Translations under genes and position numbers: made by a program
Origin: Cryptomeria japonica
Taxonomy: Eukaryota > Streptophyta > Pinopsida > Cupressales > Cupressaceae
Reading direction: 5' to 3'
DNA length: 64,000 nucleotides
Assembly (NCBI RefSeq): GCF_030272615.1
Contig: NC_081414.1
Location: 769,921,653-769,985,652 of the forward strand
Shown: piece after piece, positions 23,401 through 35,957 of the stretch
Numbering within the stretch: the stretch's first letter is position 1
Layout of the letters: every line of letters starts with the position of its first letter
Notes under the pieces: generated by a model
What the model saw: only the letters and a program-made list of their open reading frames with translations
The model's database searches: none
Told to the model about the DNA's origin: nothing

Positions 23401-24249
23401 TAAAAAAAATTAAAAATACCCTTTTCAAGAGGTCGGAGTGAGGAACATTAACATATAATTTTTTATAGAATTTAAATTAGAATTAGTGTATTAAAACTAC
23501 AAAAAACTACAGGTAGGTATATTAACATTCAAGAAGACTCTGATTTGGAAAAACAAAAAAAATAGTAAATCATATCAGAAAAATTTAAAAATTATATATA
23601 ACGCTAGAGGAGAGAGTCCTCTTCAAGAATATATAGTTTTTTTGGGGATTTCTATAGTTTTGATAGGGAAAATTTGGTGGGAGATGAAAACTATCGATTT
23701 CAAGAAACTTGGACTTTGAATTGTTATATAACGGTGAAAATATACATCGAAATCAGATTTTTTTTTCTGCACTGGCTATAGATGTCATCTAAAACATATT
23801 TCAAAATCAGAGGAAAACAAGATTATTTACATATAGTTTTGTGGTGCGAGGTGAAACCCCTAATTTGCAGTATTTTTCAATAATTGAAAAAATGGCTTTA
23901 ATAATTAAAAAAATATATCAATTCTTGTTCCAAATATTTAAAAAAAATAATAGGCATTAACTTCATGCACTTTTACACATTTCAACAGTTTACATCATCT
24001 TCAAATACCAAATAGAAATATCACTTTTGTGCCATTCAAGTTGAATTATTTTTCTATTGCTAGCCTTTTGCTTTATAAAAGTGAGACACAAGTTTGTACT
24101 TTTATCCTCTAAGGGTCCATTATAGTTGAAAATCATTTAGATTATGTATTATAGGCTATATTTAAATAAGAGAATCATAACACAAATTTATGGGTGGCTG
24201 CAAGAAGTTGAGTCCCACTTTTGAAAAAAAAAACTATTAACTAAATTAA
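23401..24249. other. Gene-free AT-rich stretch
   Basis: No coding frame, repeat or element boundary that I can support. Homopolymer A/T runs are frequent. Confidence 0.5.
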
Positions 24250-24254
24250 TCTAG

Positions 24255-24900
24255 CTGCATGCTAGAGCACCATCAGTTATCAATAGGGACGACATCTTAG
24301 CTTGACATTCTATCCATCTGGTCTCGCATTGTTGTAATCTCTAGCCAGTCTGAAGGAAATGAAGGTTGGGAATACCTTGTGTGCAAGCAGAAGGTAGCCT
24401 AACTTGTAGAGTGTACAGAAACTCCTCCATGTGCCTCCTTCATACCCCTTGAAGGGGCTATAGAGCATGACCCCACGGTACCCAGAGTCTTAATGCAGTA
24501 TATAAGTTTCACTGCGAAAGAAATCCTCTTCAAATCTGAACGTGACCATGTGGGGTTTGTAGGCAGTGAACTCTATGAATAACAGTTGCCTTGCAGTCTC
24601 CTTCTCGCCCCTCTTATCTGTGCCGGCTACTCCTTATTTTAGACACTCTCTTTTAAACGTGGAAGGCATGTAGAGAGTGTAGGGACGTGGCAATAGAAGA
24701 TGATACCCAATTTTTAAAATGACATATGCCTTGAAAAAGTTAACATAGCCATTAGTATTTCTACTTCCTATTCACCTTGAAGAAGATGTGGTGCATTGCA
24801 CTCCCGGTTGCTCTCATGGAATAGCATGCCACCATTCCCATCTGTATAACTTCTCCCTTGTTGTCACCCGTCGTCACGTCGCTCTCCAACATGGCTCTTC
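24255..24900 (-). pseudogene. Unrecognised coding remnant
   Basis: Minus-strand translation of 24600-24255 is open for over 100 codons apart from two stops, with a coherent composition: ETARQLLFIEFTAYKPHMV, FRFEEDFFRSETYILH, a TAA stop, DSGYRGVMLYSPFKGYEGG, then LYKLGYLLLAHKVFP. A second piece at 24860-24720 reads GNGGMLFHESNRECNAPHLL. GC content is higher than the flanks. I do not recognise the protein. It lies beside the broken end of the ascorbate oxidase 5' half and may be a different gene brought there by the rearrangement. Confidence 0.4.
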
Positions 24901-24954
24901 TCGCCTTTTATTCTTGTGTTTAGAGACTTGGGAAATATTTCTGTGCGTAATATG

Positions 24955-26301
24955 GTAGTTAAGGATGGCCAGTCCAGTGGGCGTCTTGGGCGGCCTGCCT
25001 CTGACGTTCAAACCCGCCCGGTAGTTTTGAGAAGGGTCCTGATTCGCCGTTATCAGAACGGAATAGGACTCACCAGAGTAAACGTCCAGGTTGTCTACTT
25101 CCACAGTCTCTACGTAATGTCCGTCTGCCTCCACAACCGTCATCTTTTGTCCCTGTATAAAACCAAATATGAGAAACATGGGAAAGGCTTAAACGGCCCC
25201 ATTTACGAAAACCATGGATCCTTGACTAGAATCAATTGCTTATCTTTGGGGAAGACTACTTACTTTTTAAAGCGGCTTGATTTAGTGAATAAATATTTTA
25301 GGTCAAACTGACCAACCTGGATCAAGAAGTTGAGGGACGAAAGAGATGCCACACTTGCAATACAGAGGCGGTATGTGTTCCCAGATCGCACCAGCAGGAC
25401 TAAAGGCGAGCACTGTGGGGTTTGTAGCATTGCATGTATTTTCAGTTGCTGCTGAACAGTTGTATTGTCCTCGTCCCTCTATCAGCAGCGACTGGTAAAG
25501 AGGAACACACAAATAAAAATTGTCAAGATTAAAATGATTATTAAGCTTCAATAACACCTGTTTGATTGCATGGAATGATAACTATAATCTATAGATCGTA
25601 TGTCAAGATTGAAATGGTTTGTAAGCTTCAATGTCGCCTATGCATGATATACCTCAGGTTCCCCAACCCAGCGAAAGGGATTGGAAGAGAGGCCAACCGC
25701 CTGTTCGTAAGTGCTCTTGTGCCCCCAGTCGTTTAAAACGATCCTAAGCTCGCCATCACAGGTGAAGGGCTCTTTGCCCGCCGCATCTACTATCAGAGAT
25801 CCATAAAACCCAGCGGACCGCTGTAGGCCATAATGACCGTGATAGAAGTACGTCCCCGGCTGGATTTCACAAATTCATCATCAATATTACAGTCAGCTGA
25901 AGCACACATTCCATATTGAAAGAGATTGCGCACTGCGATATGGAAGGCGTCCCGTCGTCCCAGAGAGTGCCGATCTGTAATCAAAACAACAAGAGAGTTA
26001 TTTCTGCCCTAAAACGAAAGTGACATTCAAACGGATCACAAACCTGGCGAATGCCATGCCAGTGAATAACAACGTTTTCAGTTGACATCAAGTTTTCTAA
26101 CTGGACAACAACGGTGTCCCCTTCTCTGGCTCTGATGGTTGGCCCCGGGTATTGTCCATTTATAGAAATGATGTTCGCCTGCACGCAATCAGGCGCCTAA
26201 TTTACTTTCCATTTGTGAAAATGCACCTTTGCTTCAGCAGCAAAAGATAGGAGAGCCAACAATGAAAACAACACATGGAAAATGGAAACTCTTCCAGCCA
26301 T
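24955..26301 (-). pseudogene. L-ascorbate oxidase, 5' half (copy A), broken
   Basis: Multicopper oxidase that in intact form oxidises ascorbate to dehydroascorbate in the cell wall. Exon 1, 26301-26227, encodes MAGRVSIFHVLFSLLALLSF, a signal peptide. Exon 2, 26178-26044, has the copper-ligand motif HWHG. Exon 3 starts at 25974 and has lost 71 bp including its donor site. Exon 4, 25859-25653, has YHGHYG and one Trp to Gly change against copy C. Exon 5, 25491-25317, is 175 nt against 174 in copy C: a 1-bp insertion shifts the frame. Exon 6 runs from 25152 and loses homology at about 24955, just after GLAILNY. Intact introns are phase 0 with GT-AG ends. The 3' half is missing here; a matching 3' half is copy B at 35349. 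Confidence 0.93.
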
Positions 26302-26384
26302 TGCAAGCAGTCTAGATTAGTAGTAAGACCAATATCTAAGACCACATAGATCGATCTGCGCGCTTTCTTTCTCCACAGAAATCC

Positions 26385-26392
26385 ATTTTATA
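26385..26392 (-). promoter_or_regulatory. TATA box of ascorbate oxidase copy A
   Basis: On the minus strand TATAAAAT lies about 84 nt upstream of the ATG at 26301, a normal distance allowing for a short leader. Confidence 0.6.
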
Positions 26393-26399
26393 GTTGTTT

Positions 26400-29023
26400 T
26401 GGCGGTGGGAATCTTTGAAGCTACAACGGTAAAGAAAATGAAATTCCATTTTTTTAATTCCTTCAAAAACTTGACTCTTTCTAAGACGACCATTAGGTGT
26501 AACATTGAATCTAGAAACTAATGCTTTTGCAACAAAGAGTTGCCAATTCACGTATAGGTCAGACCTCTCTATTTCTTACCCTGATAAGTGAAAAGACAAT
26601 TGAATATTATAGCCCACATCCGTTTTCATCTCCATTCCACACAATGTATATATATTTAAGACTTAGAATTAAATAGCTTTAAGTTCCACTTTCCACTCTA
26701 CCCATAGAATGTTCAAGTGCACATGCCATCATTGATCTGTTGTACCTTATGATCTAAATATTTTTCAAATGCAAGCTTGTTATTAATAACTAATAATATG
26801 ACTAAAATATTTGATTAAATACAATTAATAATAATAGGAAAATACATATGCCCCAAAACTTTAGAAAATATATACACTAGTTGGAAATCAGGTGCAAAAT
26901 GTACAAAATGCCAAATTCAATATCTTTAAAAATGTCTATGCATTTATTAATTCCAGATGAACAGTTGTAAAATCCTTAAAATTCTTTTGGCATTTAATGC
27001 CATTGAATGAGTATTGTCCAAGTTGGCTTAATTTTAAGCTTTTTTACATTCTGGATTCTTCGTTGCACTCTCTCTTTCAGCCCTCTTGCATTTCGTTCAG
27101 TGGAACACAGAGAAGGCAACATTTTGTTCAATGTATCATCGTCTATTATCCTCCTGGAATACGGAGAACGTAAAATTAGTGAGAAAGTGTGGTGAGTGCA
27201 ATTTCATCTTCATAATACAATTATTCAGGTAACAAATTTCTACAGACATTAAACTTCTTGTTTGAATAAATGACAAATGTGTAGAGAAAACTCACCATAT
27301 ACGCATCTGATGTGATTGCTTTCCAACATACATAGGAAAGCATTTTTTTCAGCGGCATGGACATTGGAATTTTGATAGGTAGCCTGTCTACGAGGTTTGG
27401 AACGCTACTCCTTCCCTATGGTAATGATTCCACATTAACACTCAACCAAACCCAATAATTTTGCATCAAATTTAAAATTAATTTGGTTTCCTTTTTCTGA
27501 AGCTATTTATATTTGTTTACCTGTCTGCTTGATCCACAATTATGATTTTGTGCCTTCTTGCAAGAAGCGTTGGTTTAGAACAACTAGCTTGGTTTTTGGT
27601 AAAAACTAATTTACAGACTTAAAGAACATAGTCCTGAAACCCTAGAAACTATAATATTTAGGATTTGGGTACGTTACTGGTAAATGTTACAAGGATACAT
27701 TCCCTAAAAAAATCACTTTCTTTTATAACACAACTCATTTCCTTGGATCGATCAAAAAAATTTCAAAGCCCTAAATCATACCCACGTGAAGTAGAATATC
27801 TGCAACTGCTATCAGAATTGACTCCTTGTCATTGTTTCTTTTCATTTCTCTAAGAACACTACATTTTTTCCAACCCTAAATTCTAACACAACCAAATTTC
27901 ATGAATGAATTGCATAGAATTTAGTCAAGTTTATATCTTGAATAACCCAGCTTAGTCAATTTCTTAAGCAGGGTCATGCAATGGCTCTTATCAATTGTCC
28001 AGGGTATCAAATCTCTCATATTGTGATTCGAATGTCAGACCTTTTGTCCATTGTTAGCATAATCAGCTAAATGGAGACATTAAACTTTTGGTAAAGGCAT
28101 ATACTTCTCCCTGTCAAGACAAGATAAGTTGTGTAGAATTAACTACTGAGTTTCAAAGCTTGAGGTAAATTTAGGCAAACTAATCCAGTTGTGCGAAGGA
28201 ACAGTATTACACTTGTCATGTTGCATGTATTCGCTTGTGTATTACTCAAATACGTATTCGCTTGTGCATATCTCAAATGTTTCTCTCCTCTTTTGCATGT
28301 GTTAATTACCTTGACAAAATTTATTCAGTAGATGTATAGCTCATTCTTGAAGATTTTAAAATGCTGCTGATTTGTTTCATCCCCAATTGTTTTGCCATTC
28401 CCAATACTGAAATATTTGTGAATAGATATGATCTGATATGCATACTTCTTTTTCCTTTAAATACTTTTGTTCGAGTGGTTAAAAATATATCATTGGCTTC
28501 ATGATTGAAGTAAAATCTTTCACTTTATCAAAATATTTATTATAATTTTTTACACAAATTCAGTTAATTGCCAAAATATGTAGTAAGATTGTCATAATCT
28601 ATATTTTATCAAATTTGTGCCATTTGAAATTATTTTAGAAATTTAGGTGAGATGTCAATAGTTGTAAATAATTATAATAAACATATTTTAATTTGTAATG
28701 TTTTGTATTTTAGTTATAAATTATTTTAATTCAGAAGAGTTTAATTACCCATATTCAAATTACTATATAAAATATATATTAATTTAATCAATTTAATTAT
28801 TTCCAATAAAATCAGTTTCAAATTTTATCCAAGTTGTTAGAATTCTAACTGGTATTCACTAAGTGGATTTTAAATTACAATAATAATAACAAGAAAAAAT
28901 TTCATAATTTTGAATTACTTAAACTACAGGTTGAAAATTGTACTTAGATTTATTTTTTATTATTCTTTCTATAAAATATGGAGGATTCCAATCATACTTA
29001 AGGGTTAGAATTTTATTTTATAT
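26400..29023. other. Upstream region of copy A with exon-like islands on plus strand
   Basis: Mostly AT-rich and non-coding. Two stretches have splice-like borders: one ending at about 27191 (AAAGTGTG|GTGAGT), and 27351-27419 (TTTTTTCAG|...|GTAATG) reading GMDIGILIGSLSTRFGTLLL. No full gene can be built from them here. Confidence 0.3.
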
Positions 29024-29360
29024 TTACACGTATCTGATTTTTCGCAAAATAAGATTGATGGTTTTACAATTTATTTTTGAAGTATATATTGTAAGGAATT
29101 GTTAAAATGAAAGTTAAATAACAGACATCTGAATTTTTTGTTGAAACATTCACGTTATAGTATATTAAGTCAATATTTTATGTTTATTTTATAGTACACA
29201 TATCTGATTTTCACAAAATAAGATTAATGTTTTTTACAATTTATTTTAAACTAGATATTATAAGGAATTGTTAAAATGAAAGTTAAATAAGAGATATCTG
29301 ATTTTTTTGTTGAAACATTCACGTTATAATATATTAAGTCGATATTTTATGTTTTGAAAA
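29024..29360. repeat. Tandem duplication, unit about 170 bp
   Basis: Two adjacent copies, each running from a 'ttacacgtatctgattttt'-like start to 'atattaagtcgatattttat', begin near 29024 and 29194. They differ by scattered substitutions and small gaps. No coding content. Confidence 0.85.
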
Positions 29361-29774
29361 TTATTTTCTTACATATTCTCAACTCATAGATATTTTTATG
29401 GAATGAAATAAATAATAAGTACAACATTTAATCTTTATAGGATTTCATTGACAAATATATCTATTTGAATTGACCATATTCCAGGTATGTACATCCTCCA
29501 TGATTCTTCCAATTTGTTTTAAATAAAGTTTATGAGTTAAAAAGAAAAAAAAATGTTTACTAGTATCTAGAAACATTTATTATTTAATTATTATATAATT
29601 ATAATTATATGCACTATTTCTGTTTATCAAGATTTCTCTCGAAGTCATTTGCTTGTGTTTAAGTCCTAATGTTCCTTCATAACCTTTTATTTTCCTTGTT
29701 TTGAGTGTTTTAGGATACCTTTAGGGTGAAGTTTAATTACTACTAATACCATTATGTTTAATTTCTTATACCTC

Positions 29775-29979
29775 AGATAGCTCCATAAGCCCTCGACCCT
29801 TTTTCTCTGATAAGACCGGTAGATTTCAGCATTACTATTTCACATATACCATTTGATGCTTGAGCGTAGTCCTTGTCATCGCTCATTGTGGATATTTGGG
29901 CATGTGAGAATCCATCCAAAGTACCTTTTTCATTCTGTCGGACCGAGGCTGTCTGAGAATTGAACCCGTGCCTTTCATG
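29775..29979 (-). other. Candidate isolated exon
   Basis: The minus strand has an acceptor-like TTTTACCAG at 29980, then 68 open codons (HERHGFNSQTASVRQNEKGT... to GSRAYGAI), then TGA. GC and CpG content are well above the surrounding AT-rich DNA. The protein is not recognised. It could be a fossil exon or part of a transposed gene fragment. Confidence 0.3.
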
Positions 29980-30060
29980 CTGGTAAAAAGATAATAGAAT
30001 AAAAGATGAAATTAGTAGTATGAAATAAAGATTCATTGACTTTAAAATAGATAAGATCAA

Positions 30061-33000
30061 ATATTATTGAAATCTCATTACTAATCAAGATATACACAGA
30101 GACATTGAAGGAGAATAAAATAACATGTTAAATACATAGGTGCAAACAAAGTTTTTAATGAATTCAGAATAGCTAAGATTTCAATAGAGAAACCAATGCT
30201 AGCAGTTTTTCCAGTTTCTCTTTTTTTAAACAAAACCATATGAAGAAAACACATTCTTACAAATATTTATTTGCATAAATTTTGAAAGAGTTGAAGGAAT
30301 TGGTCCATCCATAGTAGTTGCTTGAAGCATCCTTACTCAGTCTTCTATTTTAATCATGAAATAGATTTTTTTTGGAAAAGTTAAAAATCTGAAGAGTAAA
30401 TTTGTAGATTTCTTTAGTTGTTAAACTATCATACAAGGAAACATCATATCTAGAGAATGTAAATACCATAGTTGTAAGACTTGGACTGAGCTCAGATTCA
30501 TTTGATTATTTTTCTATTCTGAACCAAACATAGAATAAAATTATGATAGTTTAACTTTTAAGAATAGTGCTAATATTAGCACATAGAGAAACTGTCATGC
30601 CTTTTTATTTATGTTTTTTTCAAAAAAATATTTGTCTTGTTGTTAGTTATTTACATATTGTTTACATCTGGTCAATAAACCTTAATTGACTTGATGCATG
30701 TTTTTAAAAATAAATTATTTAAATAAAACATGATTAATAAAACAAAATCCTCTTATGAACAAAGTTGTATTTCCAATTCTGGGTGTTTGCAGCAGTTGTA
30801 AAAGTTGCAGTAAGAGTTCTAAAGATATAATTCAACATTTATTTCCATCCACAGATATTTAATAAAACCCAAATAATTTTACAGACATAATAATGAATTT
30901 CAGACACTGTGTGTGTCTTTGAATGAACAGGATGTGTTATGTTCTTTACAAATGGAGAGTACATAGACTGTTGTATGGAAAAAGTTCTTGAAAAAAATTT
31001 AGAGCTATTTTGACTTTTATCCATTCATACATTCCGAAGTTTGTAGCCTTACTGGTCCAGGACAAAGGCTCCAGTTTGATTGGCATTGTTTTCTTTACAA
31101 AATGATAACCTTTCTTTTGGAAATCTAAGCAACGATTATACTTATAAAACATTACAGTACAACATAAGTGTGCAACATGAACTAAGGGATGATACATGAT
31201 TGATACTAAAAAGAAATCAATGTATTTAGTAATTGTTGTCTTCAATAGACCTGACTTGAAATTTTGGCCTTACCTTCTAATTCAAGAAAAGTTAAGAACG
31301 TGTTTTACTAGTGCTCAGTTCTTGTACAATTAATCACCCATCATATGGAACTTTGATTCATTTAGTTTTGTAGTTGCTTACTTCTTTATCAGCTGATGGC
31401 ATGCCTAAAAATACTTTTAAAACTTATATCAAGTTTTTACTGCATCAAAATTTACTAATAAACCAACATTTCACAATTAAAATATCTTGTGTGATAAAAT
31501 TGGTGGAAATGTGACATGTAAATTTATTTTGCAAATAAGCTTTGAAGTAGTTATGAAATCATGAAAATATAAATAAAAAAGCTACACCAATAATATACTC
31601 TAGTGCAAAAATACTTTGATTACTGAAAAATGTGAATCCTAATCCCATTTGTCATAATAGTTGCTTCTTCCATCTATTATATAACCACATTTTTCTACAA
31701 GGTAAGAAAATAGAAAGTTCCCTGGTAGTTCTTTTAGGCAATTTGTTAAATAGTTACCATACCCTGTCGATGCTCCCACGTTTCTTCCTGTTTCTGAAAA
31801 ACATTTATAGTGTTGTTTGTTCTAGATTTGTTGGAATCATATGCAGGGTGTAGCAGAGGTGACCGTAGACTGTTACTAGGGCTTACCATTGAGCCACAGG
31901 GCTCTATGGGCAGCTATTTTGCAACTAAAATGTATTATGATAAAACAATATATCGTGACTAATACTTATAGGGAATTTTTCGTTTTAAGGTAATTATAAT
32001 ATGAATGACTTGAGAATATTGAATTAAGGAAAAGTTGTTACAGATTCAAGTTAACAGGTAGTTTAGATGGGATACTATAGTTTATATTAGAAAGTAGTAA
32101 GAAATACTGGTATATTGGTACTAATAATGGATCAAGTCCTTAATAGTGATAATCACAGTTCATAAGAAAATATAAAGTAGACATGTAAGATCAAGAATTG
32201 CTAAGAACACATTTATAATAGCATAAAATTTAATTACTTTTTATAGTCTATAATATAATATTAGCTTGAATGTAATAATTACAATTTTCTATATAATATT
32301 AGTTTCAATGTTTCGGTTTGGTTATTGACAAGCTTAGGATCAAAGCTCGAGTAAGGTGTGAACTGTTAAAATATTGACTTTACTGGATAATGAAATACAA
32401 CCGACTAATTAAATAATTACTACAGTCCAAATAGAAACCTTGATAATCAAATTGCTGACAGAAACATTAATAAAATCAGACTTCTAGTCTTCTCATTTGT
32501 TTTATTTTCATTAGCTTGAGGAAAAAACATGAAACACCTTTCAGAACACAAATTTTATTTTTGATATGATTTTGTATTAAATGATTTATTAAGCAAAAGA
32601 AAATATTGTCAAATGAATTGACAATGTAACTGTGCTTTTGTCTTGCAGGTTATCTTTTGCACAGAGCAATTTTCTAGTTTCCCTACATTTACTGCTTAAG
32701 GTGAGTAATGAATTCTTAAACTGGCTCCTTGCTTAGTTCTTTATTCATTAACTTTAGTCAAAATAGAATCAAATTTAATTATATTCTTTTATATTTTTAT
32801 TTAATTTTAATTTTTTATCTTTTTATGGACAATAAGACATTTTGAGTTTTTAGTTTCTGGATTTCACAATGTGATTTCCTTATTATATCAACTTTATGTT
32901 TTGGGTCTATCTTCTAGACCCCTCTTCTCACTTTAGGAGTTCTATGATATCACAAATATCTTCTACCCTTAAGAGTGGTATTCATTCTTGAATACAGAAC

Positions 33001-35348
33001 CAAAAAATTAGTATTATAAAGACATGGAAAACTAAAATCAAGGAAAACAAAAACAAAAAGACAAAATTTGCATATATAGAAACAAAGAATAAATATAATA
33101 GCTGAAACCAATTTAATTAATTGTGTCAACAAATAAGCTGGTGAGCTTTCTCTAGAACTATTTATTACATGTAATAATTGTAGGAAGCTTTCTCTCACTT
33201 CCACTTGACTTGATTGCCCGTATCATGGAAACTAGGCAAAAGCTATCCAGAATTATTCCCTCTTGGTGTAAAGCCCTTGGCTCATGATAACCATCTTTAA
33301 CCATTATTGGTCAAGGTGAAACAAAAATCTCATCAAAAGCTCCACTTGGCTATCAAAAATTCCAAGTTTTTTCATAGTTTCACTTCTTGTTTCAGTTATC
33401 TTCTATATGAGTCTGCAGGGTAGACTGTTTTATTATTATTATTATTATTGTTTAAGTGAAATGCTACCAAAGTGGGTAGCTCCTTGAGTTAAAAATGAAA
33501 ACAGTAATATAGGATTTAGAGCTGGTGAAAAAGGAAAGTCCTTCACTCAGTCCAAAGATCCTTTCCAGCTACTCAGTAATAAACTCTTTCATTGTTGTTG
33601 TCACAATTCCCTTTATGAAAGGGGTCCAGGTTTCACCCATCTTGACCTTCATTCCAATTGCATCTAAGTTGAATATTGCTACCAGTTCTCTAATATTGCT
33701 GATCATAATCCCACGAGAAGAGTCTCTTATGACGTTCCTCTCCTTCCTCCTACAAACACGTACACACAACACCAAAGAGGCTTGCCATAATGTTATTAAA
33801 CTTCAAATAAAACCCATGTATGTTGTATTTGATCGCTCTGTGTAGATGTTGGTTCTGGATCCCTTTCTGATATATACATTTATGGAAGTTTCTAGGTTTT
33901 ATCTGCTACGAATTAGCCATTTTGAGTTCAATAGTTTATGTATTATGAGTTCTTCAGACATTCTTTGACATATGAATCAATTACAATCTACAGCAACAGA
34001 ACAGTTTGTAGGAAAGCATAATTATTAAATTTTTTTTTCCAAAAATTCTTGTTGTTAATAGCAGCACCCATGCATCAATGAGCCTACAAAATTTTTAACT
34101 TGAAAACTTCATGAGAAATCCAATCTTTGCGTTTCTTTTTTATTATTTCTAAATAGTTTTGTTTAGCTAGGCTTTTGCTACATAAATGCTATAAACTTTC
34201 ACTTGTAGAATGATTTCTTCCTTGTTGGTATTAACATGCAATTTTCTCAGGAAATAATAAATTTTAGTGGACAATTTTCTAAACACTTGAATCATAATCT
34301 ACATTGCCAACTTCTATTTCTATTTTCATGTAACACTACAATTTTTAATCTTTCTACATTTTCTCATTTCAGATGCTCTCCAAGTTTTTTAACTAATATC
34401 TTAATTTTGTTAATTTTGCAGGTTATAAAATGACAAATTGAAAACAATGAAAAGCTGCTTGCTTCAACTGCTCAAGAACTAAAACTCCTATTCACATACC
34501 TACCTAGAATATTCAAAGAGACGCCTATCTTATTTTGTTTTGTAAATCACTACTTAATTGACTTTTACTATAGACACTCAATACCATCGTTAGTTTTTGT
34601 AAATGTAAATCTCATCCACTCTTTAGCTCTCTCTAGAACAAGCATCGTATTGCTTACCTTACATTTCAAAATACCACTTTATACAAATTTCAAACACTTT
34701 CTTTTACATTACAAAAAACACAAGCACTTACTCTTTGCTCCAATCCCTTTATATGTCATTTTCTACTGCAATGCTTGATTCCTCTCATTACTTACACAAG
34801 GCAGGGACTCCTGCTCTAGCAGAGCTCTTGTTTTAAATAGAAGATTAAAAGTTCAATTTGAAGTGTTTTAGCTTATAAATAATATTATAATTCTAAAATT
34901 AATAATTTTCATTTATTTTTTGAGTTTAATTTGAGAAAATGAATTAATATATTTATATATTGATAAATAATATATACTTGTACAAAATTAAATTATACTT
35001 CATATTGTTATTCATCAATTTATTTATATTTCCACATCTTTTCATCCATATCTTTTTCATTATTACTCACATATTCATACATTCTTTAAATTGACCTTAT
35101 ACATGCACATATTCTTAGATATTCTCTCTAAAGTCAATATTGTAGATAGGAGAGTGATCATCCCCATGCATTTGACCATTGAAATTGTAAAATTCAAATC
35201 TAAATTTGATTGAGTGTAACACATTCCTTTCCTAACTATTGCCAACTATGCATAGAGTTGTATGATTATTGCTACGTACTTGTACTTAAAGAGAATCAAT
35301 TATAGTCATTTTGGCATTGAATAACACTGAATATCATTCGCATTTGGC
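30061..35348. other. Long gene-poor stretch between ascorbate oxidase halves
   Basis: AT-rich. Possible exon borders occur at 32650-32699 (TTGCAG|...|GTGAGT) and 34423 (TTTTGCAG|). A minus-strand open stretch at 33775-33569 (RRKERNVIRDSSRGIMISNI...) resembles coding sequence but is short and not recognised. Small TTA repeats lie at 33430-33450. If the inversion model is right, this is the original upstream DNA of copy A. Confidence 0.4.
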
Positions 35349-35957
35349 AAGAAAATTGTTGCTTTCAGAGAACGCGAAGAGCTTCCTCCACTTCACTCCA
35401 ACAGGCAGCTGATCCTTCTCAACACGCAGAACAAGATCAACGGATACACAAAAATCAAGCGCGCCTACACCACCCCACCTCCAGAAGTGTACAGTCCCCG
35501 TGACTACAACATCACAATTCCTCCCCCAAATACCAACGCCGTCGAAGGGAACGGCGTGTACGTCTTCGAATTGAACTCAGTTGTAGATGTGATTCTTCAG
35601 AATGTGAATACTCTGAATGTCAACAATTCAGAGATCCATCCATGGCATATGCATCGCCATGATTTCTGGATTCTTGGACATGCAGAGGGCGTGTTCGACC
35701 CAGTGAAGGACCCTCAAAACTACAATATGGTCAATCCTCCGCTGCGCAACGCAGTAGCTGTGTATCCATACGAATGGACGGCCATTTGTTTTAAGGCCGA
35801 CAATCCAGGAGTATGGGCTTTCCACTGCCATGTGGAGGCCCACTTCTTCATGGGTATGGGAGTGATTTTTGAAGAGGGAATAGAGAAAGTCGGGAAGTTG
35901 CCCGCTGCAGCGATGGGATGTGGGCTCATCAAGAATAAAATTCACATGCACAACTGA
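35349..35957 (+). pseudogene. L-ascorbate oxidase, 3' half (copy B)
   Basis: Homology to copy C starts at AAGAAAATTGTTGCT (35349) and runs in one open frame to TGA 35955-35957. Copper ligands are present in NSEIHPWHMHRHDFWILGH and AFHCHVEAHFFMGMGV. The normally conserved Gly in HxHGH is Arg here. Against copy C it lacks 66 bp (22 codons, WAINNISLV to the Tyr-Lys before IKRAY), in frame, plus one more codon. With no 5' exons, signal peptide or promoter it cannot make oxidase alone. It is the 3' piece that copy A lacks; about 87 bp of coding sequence between the pieces are missing. Confidence 0.92.

Noticed and set aside
24874-26505. Laccase as identity of the multicopper oxidase pieces
   Set aside because: FYHGHYGLQRSAGFYGSL, the ICN-type central region and HCHVEAHFFMGMGV fit ascorbate oxidase better than laccase, which has WWHAHSSWLR in the second block.
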